From Alphaproteobacteria bacterium (GTDB lineage: Bacteria; Pseudomonadota; Alphaproteobacteria; Thalassobaculales; Thalassobaculaceae), in contig JAPKDN010000111.1 of assembly GCA_028822575.1 (NCBI GenBank), positions 1 through 8,365 on the forward strand: a stretch of DNA of 8,365 nucleotides. Reading direction: 5' to 3'. Position 1 is the stretch's first letter. Every line of letters starts with the position of its first letter. Below the pieces are notes generated by a model, which was not told where the DNA came from, made no database searches, and saw nothing but the letters and a program-made list of their open reading frames with translations. Position numbers and translations under genes: made by a program. This document shows positions 1 through 6,893 of the stretch, one piece after another.

Positions 1-236
1 CATATCACCAACAGACCTGAACTGGACGCCGCGGTATTCGGCGCGGTAGGCGGGGCCATTCCCAGCGCCTCGGTGGCGCCGGCCCGGAAATTCTTGTCAC
101 CAAGATCACCGCGCAGCACTAGCTTGCCCCGGTGCCGGCGTTCCGAGAGCACCGCCCCAGCGTTCGCGGGGCCGCCGATGGGACCAATGATGCCGTCCAG
201 CGGTGCCACGCCATCATTCATAATCGCTTCAGCCAT
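1..236 (-). CDS. soxG: Sarcosine oxidase gamma subunit, N-terminal part (cut by window edge)
   Basis: Only the first 78 codons are inside the window and the 3' end is missing. The ATG at 236-234 overlaps the soxA stop (ATGGCTGA, 8 nt shared). It has a strong ribosome binding site, GGGGAG at 249-244, seven bases upstream inside the soxA end. The reading frame is open to the window edge. The partial protein contains the gamma-subunit stretch RGDLGDKNFRAGATEALGM (about residues 41-59), followed by PPTAPNTAASSSGLLVI. In SoxG proteins this comes just before a conserved tryptophan and a WLGPDEW-like motif, and the incomplete last codon (TG-) is compatible with that Trp. The gamma subunit has a GcvT/YgfZ-like fold and packs against the other subunits of heterotetrameric sarcosine oxidase in the cytoplasm. 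Position after soxA and the overlap support co-translation. The identification rests on context plus this short N-terminus. Confidence 0.87.
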   Translation of the reverse strand, partial: MAEAIMNDGVAPLDGIIGPIGGPANAGAVLSERRHRGKLVLRGDLGDKNFRAGATEALGMAPPTAPNTAASSSGLLVI

Positions 237-3200
237 TGGCCCGCTCCCCGTCCAAATCAAAGAACCGGGGTTCGGTCACTAACACCTTGACGGTCTTTCC
301 AGGAAGCGGAACGCTCAGGGTCTCGCCCATCCGTTTAGGTCCACCCCTGACGAGGGCCATGCCGATGGAGCGTCCACAATTTGGGCTGTAATAGCTGGAG
401 GTGACATGCCCAATCATCTCCATCGGAGGCTCCGGCAGCAGTTTCTCGACGATCTGGGCGCCTTCCGGTAGCACCTCGTTCGGATCCTCAGTTAACAGAC
501 CGACCATGCGCTTGCGGTCCTCCTTGACGATATCCCGGCGCGTCAATGCCCGCTTGCCGACGAAATCCGCCTTGGTTTTGGAGACGATCCAATCCATACA
601 AAGGTCACCGGGTGTCACCGTGCCGTCGGTGTCTTGGCCAACGATGATGAAACCTTTCTCGGCCCGTAGCACGTGCATTGCCTCGGTACCGTAGGGGCAG
701 ATGTTGTATTTCTCGCCCGTCGTCATAACGGCCTTCCACAACGCCAAACCGTGCCGACGTGGCACGTTGATCTCGAAGCTAAGTTCGCCGGTGAAGGAAA
801 TTCGGAATAACCGGGCCGAAATACCGGCCACGGTGCCCTCCTTATAGGCCATGAACGGAAATGCCTCATTCGACAAGTCGATGTCGGAGCAAAGCTCGGC
901 TAGCAACTCCCGACATTTGGGCCCGCAGATAGAAGCGACGGCCCATTGTTCGGTCACCGAGGTGAAGAAGACTTTGAGATCCGGCCATTCGGTCTGGTGC
1001 CATTCCTCTAACCAATCGAGTACGCCTGCCGCGCCGCCCGTGGTGGTTGTCATATGGAAGCGGTTCTCCGACAGACGTACAGTGACGCCGTCATCCATGA
1101 CCATCCCGTCTTCCTTGAGCATCAGACCATAGCGCGCGCGTCCCGGCGCTAGCTTGAGCCAGGCGTTGGTGTATATCCGGTTGAGAAATTCAGCTGCGTC
1201 GGGGCCCTGGATGTCAATTTTGCCCAGGGTCGTGGCGTCAAGAATACCGATCGTGTCTCGCGCCGCTTTGACTTCGCGATCTACTGCCTGGCGCATATTC
1301 TCGTTGGACTTTGGATAGTACCAGGCCCGCATCCACTGGCCGACATGCTCGAATTTGGCGCCGGCCTCGTGGTGCCAGTCATCCATTGCCGTGGTGCGGA
1401 CCGGGTCGAAAAGCGCGCCGATATTACGCGCCGCGTAGGCGCCAAGGGTGGCTGGCGTGTAGGGTGGTCGGAAGGTTGTGTGACCGACACCCGGGACATT
1501 GGCGCCCAGCACCTCCCCCATGATTGCCAAGGCGTTGATATTCGAGGTCTTGCCCTGATCGGTCCCCATTCCGGTCGTGGTATAGCGCTTCAGATGCTCG
1601 ACCGATTGGTAGCCCTCACGAGCCGCCAGATGCACATCGGCAGCGGTGACGTCGTTCTGGAAATCAACGAAATGCTTGCCGGCATGGCCGAGCGACTTCT
1701 TGCCTGGTACCACCCAGAGATCACGGCGATCGCTCATCGCCGGCTCTTCAACCTTGGGAGCCGCCGGCGCCCGGCCCTTATGGCCGGTGTCGCGGGCAGC
1801 CTCGATCCCGGCGGTGATTCCTTGTTTCAAGCACTCCACCAAGGCCATCGCGCCATTACAGGCGCCGGCGGAAGCCTCGGCCTGGACCGAGATATCTGGC
1901 ACGAAGGTGGCAATGTCTTCGTTCCATTTCAGCTTGCCGGCGCTTTGTGAGAACAGATGCACCGTCGAGGTCCAGCCGCCGGAGACCGCGACCGCGTCGC
2001 ATTCGATCCGCCGCACCAATCCGGTGACCGCCCCGCCATCGGCGGTTAGCTTCATGATCTGCACCGATTTCACCCGCAAGGTACCGCTTGTCGACACTAC
2101 GGCGTGGCCGGCATGGATCATCAAACTGGCAGCTCTGGCCGCGTCGACGAGCGGCCCGGTAGGCTCGGCCCTAAGGTCAACGATGCCAACCACTGAGACA
2201 CCATTGTCCCGCAACGCCAGCACCGTCCGGTAGGCGTCGTCGTTGTTGGTGAAGATCAGTACCCGCTGTCCGGGCGCCACGCCGTAGCGGTTCACATAAG
2301 TCCGCGCCGCCGAGGACAGCATGATCCCAGGTCGGTCATTATCGGCGAAGACCAAGGGTCGCTCGATCGCGCCGGCGGCGAGTACGACCCGTTTGGCACG
2401 GATCTTCCAGAGCCGTTGGCGCGGCGTATGGTCCGGCGCTGTGCCCAGGTGATCGGTCACCCTCTCCAGGAGGGTCAGATAATTATGGTCATAATACCCC
2501 GTCGCGGTGGTCCGCATGAGCATCGTAACATCGGGCATCGCCCCTAATTCGGCGACCGTAGCTCGGACCCAGTCTAGGGCCTGGGCGCCATCGATTTTCT
2601 GATCTCGATCACCCAACAATGCGCCCCCAAAAGCATTGCCTTCGTCGATCAGCATGACGCGGGCACCGGTTCGCCCCGCTGACAGAGCCGCAGCCAAGCC
2701 TGCGGGGCCACCGCCGACGATCAAGACATCGGTGTGCCTATGCATCTTTTCATAGCGGTCCGGGTCCCGGCCCGTTGGCGCCTTCCCAAGGCCGGCGGCG
2801 CGGCGGATCCAATGCTCGTATTTCAGCCACCAACTCTCCGGCCACATGAAGGTCTTGTAGTAAAAGCCCGACGGTAGTAAACGGTGCAACAGGTTGTTCA
2901 CCGAGCCGATATCGAACGTCAGACACGGCCAACGATTCTGGCTGGACGCGATCAACCCATCATAAATTTCGATCTGGGTGGCCCGCAGGTTCGGGTCGGT
3001 GCGATTACCTCCGCCGAGTTGAATCAGCGCATTCGGTTCTTCTGAGCCGGCCGTCATAATACCGCGAGGCCTGTGGTACTTGAAGCTCCGCCCAACTAAA
3101 TGCACCCCATTCGCCAAAAGCGCCGAGGCCAAGGTATCGCCGCGATAGCCTTCGTATTGGTGCCCGTCAAAGGTGAATTTCAGAGGCGCCGAGCGGTCGA

Positions 3201-3252
3201 CGCTGGTTCTTTCACCCTGTATTTCGTCGATACGGTGTTCCTGGCTATTCAT
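229..3252 (-). CDS. soxA: Sarcosine oxidase alpha subunit
   Basis: The product is 1007 residues, the usual size for the large subunit of heterotetrameric sarcosine oxidase, which oxidises sarcosine to glycine with transfer of the one-carbon unit to tetrahydrofolate. Residues about 23-80 form the N-terminal ferredoxin-like fold; it has no cysteines, so it cannot hold an iron-sulfur cluster, as expected for this family. Residues 175-204 are an FAD/NAD Rossmann motif (DVLIVGGGPAG, ending in acidic LIDE). A second nucleotide-binding half follows (LAAGAIERPLVF at 291; VLIFTNNDDAYRT at 331). Residues about 527-570 are the conserved linker FQNDVTAADVHLA...TTTGMGTDQGK. About 605-1000 is the GcvT-like folate-binding domain (KIDIQGPDAAEFLNRIYTN; GTEAMHVLRAEKGFIIVGQD). 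I chose the ATG at 3252 because it gives an ATGA overlap with the soxD stop and has GGAG at 3263-3260, seven bases upstream. An in-frame start 17 codons earlier would lie well inside soxD. The frame is intact throughout. Confidence 0.97.
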   Translation of the reverse strand: MNSQEHRIDEIQGERTSVDRSAPLKFTFDGHQYEGYRGDTLASALLANGVHLVGRSFKYHRPRGIMTAGSEEPNALIQLGGGNRTDPNLRATQIEIYDGLIASSQNRWPCLTFDIGSVNNLLHRLLPSGFYYKTFMWPESWWLKYEHWIRRAAGLGKAPTGRDPDRYEKMHRHTDVLIVGGGPAGLAAALSAGRTGARVMLIDEGNAFGGALLGDRDQKIDGAQALDWVRATVAELGAMPDVTMLMRTTATGYYDHNYLTLLERVTDHLGTAPDHTPRQRLWKIRAKRVVLAAGAIERPLVFADNDRPGIMLSSAARTYVNRYGVAPGQRVLIFTNNDDAYRTVLALRDNGVSVVGIVDLRAEPTGPLVDAARAASLMIHAGHAVVSTSGTLRVKSVQIMKLTADGGAVTGLVRRIECDAVAVSGGWTSTVHLFSQSAGKLKWNEDIATFVPDISVQAEASAGACNGAMALVECLKQGITAGIEAARDTGHKGRAPAAPKVEEPAMSDRRDLWVVPGKKSLGHAGKHFVDFQNDVTAADVHLAAREGYQSVEHLKRYTTTGMGTDQGKTSNINALAIMGEVLGANVPGVGHTTFRPPYTPATLGAYAARNIGALFDPVRTTAMDDWHHEAGAKFEHVGQWMRAWYYPKSNENMRQAVDREVKAARDTIGILDATTLGKIDIQGPDAAEFLNRIYTNAWLKLAPGRARYGLMLKEDGMVMDDGVTVRLSENRFHMTTTTGGAAGVLDWLEEWHQTEWPDLKVFFTSVTEQWAVASICGPKCRELLAELCSDIDLSNEAFPFMAYKEGTVAGISARLFRISFTGELSFEINVPRRHGLALWKAVMTTGEKYNICPYGTEAMHVLRAEKGFIIVGQDTDGTVTPGDLCMDWIVSKTKADFVGKRALTRRDIVKEDRKRMVGLLTEDPNEVLPEGAQIVEKLLPEPPMEMIGHVTSSYYSPNCGRSIGMALVRGGPKRMGETLSVPLPGKTVKVLVTEPRFFDLDGERANG

Positions 3253-3602
3253 GATGTTTCTCCAGCCAGCGCGTTTTTCTCGGCCTCGGTGGTCCTGCGC
3301 CAATTGGCCTCATAGGCTGCCTTCCCTACCTCGGAATTTGGCTTTTCGCCCATCGGATAGATTTCCAGAATCTCGTTCGTCGCAGTGTTGCGCAGCATGT
3401 TGAACCAACGCCGACAACCGTGGGCATGCGACCAACGCTCCAGATGTGGGCCCTTCGGGTTCTGCTGCATGAATAGGTATTCCGCGAAGGCCTCGTCCGA
3501 GAGCGTGGAGGCGTCGCTTGGCCGCAGGATATGGGCCTCGCCGCCATAGTGAAACTCGACGTCGTCACGCGGGCCGCACCAAGGGCAATCGATCAACAGC
3601 AT
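3249..3602 (-). CDS. soxD: Sarcosine oxidase delta subunit (zinc subunit)
   Basis: This 117-residue protein is the normal size for the small delta subunit. It begins MLLIDCPWCGPRDDVEF, a hallmark start, and continues with EYLFMQQNPKGPH and ERWSHAHGCRRWFNMLRNT. Four candidate zinc ligands are visible: Cys6, Cys9, His59 and Cys63. They match, in spacing and number, the structural zinc site I recall from known heterotetrameric sarcosine oxidase structures. The subunit is not catalytic; it binds at the edge of the complex. The ATG at 3602 has a very strong Shine-Dalgarno sequence, AAGGGAGG at 3616-3609, six bases upstream. The stop overlaps the soxA start as ATGA, so translation of SoxA is probably coupled to it. 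The gene is separated from soxB by 129 nt, the largest gap in the operon. Confidence 0.96.
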   Translation of the reverse strand: MLLIDCPWCGPRDDVEFHYGGEAHILRPSDASTLSDEAFAEYLFMQQNPKGPHLERWSHAHGCRRWFNMLRNTATNEILEIYPMGEKPNSEVGKAAYEANWRRTTEAEKNALAGETS

Positions 3603-3670
3603 TGGACGCCTCCCTTACCCAATGAACCGTGATGTCGACGCGGCACGTGCAGTAAATCTAACCCGCATCT

Positions 3671-3684
3671 CCGACTTCTGTCGG
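3671..3684 (-). other. Small hairpin in the soxB-soxD intercistronic gap
   Basis: In the transcript sense this reads CCGAC-AGAA-GTCGG, a perfect 5-bp GC-rich stem with a 4-base loop. It sits about 70 nt upstream of the soxD start and about 48 nt after the soxB stop. No T-tract follows it, so it is not a convincing terminator. It could be an mRNA processing or stabilising element separating soxB from soxDAG, or chance. The rest of the 129-nt gap (3603-3731) shows no ORF and no promoter I can support, apart from the soxD ribosome binding site. Confidence 0.3.
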
Positions 3685-3731
3685 GGCTACGAACGATTTT
3701 TGGTGGAAAGAAAATCATCACCCCACCTCCC

Positions 3732-5039
3732 TCAATGCGCCACGCCGGCGGCGCCGTGTTCGTCGATGAGATAACCGCCAGTGAACCGGTCGAGCGCGAA
3801 GGGCGCGGCGATCTTGTTTGGCTCGTCCCGCGCCACGAGGTCGGCGAAGACATGGCCCGACCCCGGCGTTGCCTTGAAGCCTCCGGTGCCCCAGCCACAG
3901 TTGAAATAGAGGTTGTGCACCGGCGTCTTGGAGATCACCGGCGAGGCATCGGGACAGGTATCGACGATACCACCCCAGGAGCGCAGCATCGCCAGGCGTG
4001 AGAGCACTGGGAACAGCTCCACCGCCGCCGCGATCATCCCTTCGGGCACGTTCAGACTACCGCGTTGGGTATATGCGTTGTAGGAATCCGCGCCGGCGCC
4101 TAAAACCATCTCCCCTTTGTCGGACTGGCTGATATACATGTGTACGGCGTTGGACATGATCACCACGTCGAGGATTGGCTTGATCGGTTCCGAGACCAGG
4201 GCTTGCAGCGGCCGGCTGGTGATCGGTAACCGGAACCCGGCCATCTCGGCGACCACGCCAGCATGCCCCGCGACCACGCAGGCGACCTTGCCAGCCCGGA
4301 TCGTCCCCTTTTGGGTCTCCACGCCCTTGACCACGCCATCTTCGATCAGGAAGCCGTTGACCGCACAATTTTGGATGATGTCGACACCCATGTCGTCGGC
4401 GGCGCGGGCATAACCCCAGGCAACCGCGTCATGACGGGCGGTGCCGCCGCGCTTTTGAATGAAGCCGCCCATCACCGGATAACGCAAGGTCGGGTCGGTA
4501 TCGATGATCGGCACCAGCCGCTTGATCTGGTCCGGGTTCATGATGTCGGAATCGATGCCGTTCAGGCGGATCGCCTCGACTCGGCGGGTCATCTCGCGCA
4601 TCTCATGCACAGAATGCGCAAGGGTCAGCACACCGCGCTGGGAAAACATGGTGTTGAAATTAAGGTCCTGGCTAAGGCCTTCCCAGAGCTTCATCGAATG
4701 CTCATAGATCGCCGCGCTCTCGTCCCAGAGATAGTTGGAGCGGATGATCGTCGTGTTGCGCCCAGTATTGCCGCCTCCAAGCCACCCTTTGTCGATCACC
4801 GCGATATTGCGCAACCCGTGACGCGAGGCGAGATAATATGCCGTCGCCAGACCATGGCCGCCGGCGCCGACGATTACCACGTCGTACTCGGCCTTCGGCT
4901 CCGGCGAACGCCAGGCCCGCCCCCAGTTCTCGTGATGACTGAACGCGTTGCGCGCCAAGCTTAGAATCGAATAGCGCTGCTTGCCGCCGCGCAGTCGATG
5001 CATCCCCGTCATGCCTTTGGTGTCGCCAAATAAAGCCAT
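3732..5039 (-). CDS. soxB: Sarcosine oxidase beta subunit
   Basis: This is the catalytic subunit of heterotetrameric sarcosine oxidase, 435 residues. It belongs to the DAO family of flavin amine oxidases. The FAD-binding motif [18 protein letters not shown] starts near residue 54, followed by [22 protein letters not shown] (83-104), highly typical of SoxB. The stretch [18 protein letters not shown] (198-215) contains His203, which should correspond to the histidine that binds FMN covalently in characterised SoxB. The C-terminal [18 protein letters not shown] (378-395) is the conserved glycine-rich flavin/active-site loop. The ATG at 5039 is preceded by GGGGA (5052-5048) eight bases upstream. 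Later ATGs at residues 10 and 13 lack a well-spaced site, so the first was chosen. This gives about 20 residues before the usual RYSI-type N-terminus. It is the first gene of soxBDAG, and no glyA lies next to it. Confidence 0.97.
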   Translation of the reverse strand: MALFGDTKGMTGMHRLRGGKQRYSILSLARNAFSHHENWGRAWRSPEPKAEYDVVIVGAGGHGLATAYYLASRHGLRNIAVIDKGWLGGGNTGRNTTIIRSNYLWDESAAIYEHSMKLWEGLSQDLNFNTMFSQRGVLTLAHSVHEMREMTRRVEAIRLNGIDSDIMNPDQIKRLVPIIDTDPTLRYPVMGGFIQKRGGTARHDAVAWGYARAADDMGVDIIQNCAVNGFLIEDGVVKGVETQKGTIRAGKVACVVAGHAGVVAEMAGFRLPITSRPLQALVSEPIKPILDVVIMSNAVHMYISQSDKGEMVLGAGADSYNAYTQRGSLNVPEGMIAAAVELFPVLSRLAMLRSWGGIVDTCPDASPVISKTPVHNLYFNCGWGTGGFKATPGSGHVFADLVARDEPNKIAAPFALDRFTGGYLIDEHGAAGVAH

Positions 5040-5363
5040 GGGTCACGTCCCCGCGTGTTGGAGCCAATCGGGTAATCTTATTCCGGCGGTCGGCCCGTGC
5101 CGAGAACCTATGAAGCTGTCAGCTGTATGGTGGCCCGGCCACGACATGATTTGGCGAGGACGGGATAATTACCAAAAGACCCGTGAAAAGCTAGGGAAAA
5201 ATGGGCGAATTATTGGATGCCATCCGCTAACTGACTTCACGTTCTCCTGGTGCGAATTAAGGAAAAAAGCGTCTGTGACGGTGTCCGTTGCCGCAAGGTT
5301 TGTTGAAGCGCGTTGGGTTTCTTGAAAGGTTGCTCGTACCGATGTGTCCGCCAACTGGTGGTA
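5040..5363 (-). promoter_or_regulatory. soxB upstream region with three short palindromes (candidate operator/promoter region)
   Basis: No gene is supported in these 324 bases, which are visibly more AT-rich than the coding regions on either side. The region must contain the soxB leader and probably the operon promoter, but I could not pick a convincing -35/-10 pair. Three perfect odd-length palindromes are visible: AGCTG-T-CAGCT (5114-5124), GTGGCC-C-GGCCAC (5130-5142) and GGATG-C-CATCC (5215-5225). The first two are only five bases apart and lie about 75-100 nt upstream of the soxB start, a plausible place for a regulator site. Their half-sites differ from one another, so they are not copies of one operator. 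The regulatory role is inference. Confidence 0.3.
5263..5280 (-). terminator. Weak intrinsic-terminator-like element
   Basis: On the minus strand the sequence reads CGTC-ACA-GACG-C followed by six T. The stem is only 4 bp, so this is a marginal intrinsic terminator. It lies 84 bases past the last stop of the decayed gene at 5364-6250 and upstream of soxB. It could be the remnant terminator of that gene and would insulate soxB from upstream transcription. Confidence 0.25.
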
Positions 5364-6250
5364 TCATTGGTGTGCTGGAAAAGATGTCTGGCCATGCCGA
5401 GGAGTTTGGCGATAACCGCAACGCAGATACTCTTCCAGGATCACCTTGAAATGCAATCCCTGATCCAATGCCACATTCAACGCTACCCGGTCACCCACTG
5501 GCGCCTGCGACCATGATTCTGGCTCGCGATATAGCGAAAAGCTGGAATATGAAATCAACGCCCCCCGCAGACGCGAAGTTGATAAAGCCGTCGAGCGCCT
5601 TGAAAGAAGCCATTTCGGGATTTCCAACCCGAACCACTTGGCCGCCCAGTTGATCGATAATGATGTTGACGATCCATCGCATCATTGCTGATTCGGTGTC
5701 CAGCAATGGGTCCGCTTTGCGTCCTTCATAATTCGGATCGCTATAGTGGATGGCGCAGAACCAGCGATTTGGGTCCACGCCACTTGCCACTAGGCGTCTC
5801 GCCAAATTCTCGGCTTCGGCCGTTGGAATCCGCAATCGGGCGGGTTACTCGAAAGTGTAGAAGTAGCGATCGATCATCACGTTCGGGGCCAAGATTAAGT
5901 CGGGAACTGAAACTGGCCCGAGTGCCAATTAGGATAAGGCGACTCGACGGGGCGCTCGAAAGCGGTATCGAAGGCTTCAACGGGTAGCGAGGAGTCGCTA
6001 TCGAAAGGAATTAGCGTGTCGATATGGTCGCACGCTCGTATCAGTGGCGCTTTGTATTTACGGTCGCCGTGAAAATAAACCGTGAGGCTGGCGTGGTCGA
6101 AAAGCTGTTTGACCGAGGTGGTAACAAACAATGAGGTCGCGAAATCACCGAGGGTTTGGTCAAGGCAAGCCGCGACGATCTGTTAAGATCGACCTCGATG
6201 CGAGCCCGGAAAAATAAAGCGGTATTTTGGACAATAGGTATTTCGCTCAC
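5364..6250 (-). pseudogene. Decayed glycosyltransferase-like gene (resembles family TIGR04372)
   Basis: No single frame is open here, but four successive segments join into one protein of about 295 residues. Segment A starts at GTG 6250 (SEIPIVQNTALFF). It breaks near 6180, and segment B (6182-5895) reads GDFATSLFVTTSVKQLFDHA and LTVYFHGDRKYKAPLIRACD, like the N-terminal domain of GT-B type glycosyltransferases. A second break near 5895 leads to segment C (VPDLILAPNVMIDRYFYTFE), with an in-frame TAA at 5847-5845. The same frame then continues with RIPTAEAENLARRLVASGV, GGQVVRVGNPEM and ISRARIMVAGASG. A third break at about 5491 leads to segment D (DRVALNVALDQG), which stops at 5364. The order YxxPNYxG...VVRxGxPxM...DxxFQLFxxSRARxxxxxxSG is what I expect from TIGR04372-type proteins. 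The family name is from memory and less certain than the pseudogene call. Neighbouring genes are clean, so real decay is more likely than poor sequence. In its intact form it would have acted in surface polysaccharide synthesis. Confidence 0.72.
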
Positions 6251-6368
6251 AGTCGGCGTGTTTGGCTTGCCGCCGAGGTCAGCCGATATCCTAATGGACC
6301 GCCCCCTGATTGAATTAGCGACCGCTTCTCTCTAAGAGCTCCCGCCGTGATCCGCAAGTGAGTATCAA

Positions 6369-6839
6369 TTACGTTTCCACGACCCGCACCAACAAGGTCG
6401 CGCCATCGACCTCAGCGACCTCGACTAAGGTTTCGGTGGCGATTTGTTCTCCGTCAATGGATCGGGCTGCCCACCATGTGTCGTCCATGCGGACCCGGCC
6501 CCGACCGTTATCAAGCGCGTCCGCGGTCAGAACCCGACGACCGATATAGGTGCTGCCTCGGACATTCACCGTCATTGGCTCATCGACACCGCGAAATTTA
6601 CGAAACCATGCTCGACCAAGCATCGTGGTGACCACCGAGAGCACGGCGAAGATCAGTACCTGAACCCGCCAATCCAGCGTCGGTTCGATATAGACGACCA
6701 GGCCAACCAACGCCGCCGATAATGCCGGGAAGATCAGGAAGAACGACATCGTCAGCATTTCAAAGCCCGCAAGCGCCACCGCCAGCGCTAACCAATGCCA
6801 ATGGGTAACGTCTAGAAACCAGGTAAGATATTCATCCAT
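6369..6839 (-). CDS. NfeD-like membrane protein (short form, OB-fold), partner of the SPFH protein
   Basis: This 156-residue protein has three hydrophobic, probably membrane-spanning segments at about 14-30, 31-51 and 56-75. A soluble C-terminal domain of about 95-155 follows. The pattern GSTYIGRRVLTADALDNGRGRVRMDDTWWAARS is the typical NfeD OB-fold core (GxxG..., GxGxVxxxxxxWxA). It lacks the ClpP-like protease domain of long NfeD proteins, so it is the short (YbbJ-like) form. The family works with SPFH/stomatin proteins in membrane microdomains and in membrane-protein quality control; the exact biochemical role is not settled. The ATG at 6839 has GGAG (6852-6849) nine bases upstream. It lies 54 nt downstream of the SPFH gene on the same strand, so the two are very likely one transcript. 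The 118 bases after its stop (6251-6368) show no gene and no clear terminator. Confidence 0.93.
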   Translation of the reverse strand: MDEYLTWFLDVTHWHWLALAVALAGFEMLTMSFFLIFPALSAALVGLVVYIEPTLDWRVQVLIFAVLSVVTTMLGRAWFRKFRGVDEPMTVNVRGSTYIGRRVLTADALDNGRGRVRMDDTWWAARSIDGEQIATETLVEVAEVDGATLLVRVVET

Positions 6840-6893
6840 CTACGCATGCTCCGTGCATGTCTTTGTCGTCGCCGATCCAATGAGCCGTGAGCT

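Noticed and set aside
1345..2233. Two long plus-strand open frames (201 and 195 codons) opposite soxA
   Set aside because: They are antisense shadows of the GC-rich, intact soxA gene. Their translations show no recognisable domain, and they overlap each other in different frames.
3253..3303. An upstream in-frame start that would extend SoxA by 17 residues
   Set aside because: The extra residues lie fully within soxD, whereas the 3252 ATG has a good ribosome binding site and the standard ATGA overlap.
4263..4964. A 233-codon plus-strand open frame opposite soxB
   Set aside because: It lies wholly antisense to the well-supported soxB, and its translation looks like the mirror of soxB codon use rather than a protein family.
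5491..5835. A possible small intact gene of 114 codons beginning at a TTG
   Set aside because: The homology continues in the same frame upstream through the TAA at 5845-5847 and downstream after a frameshift, so it is an internal fragment of the pseudogene.
5364..6250. Programmed frameshifting as an explanation for the broken glycosyltransferase frames
   Set aside because: At least three separate frame changes plus a nonsense codon are needed. I see no slippery heptamer with a downstream structure at the breaks, so decay is simpler.
6840..6893. The GCATG motifs in the SPFH-nfeD gap as a regulatory repeat
   Set aside because: There are only two short copies, a short GCATGC palindrome is common by chance, and the gap is just the nfeD leader with its ribosome binding site.
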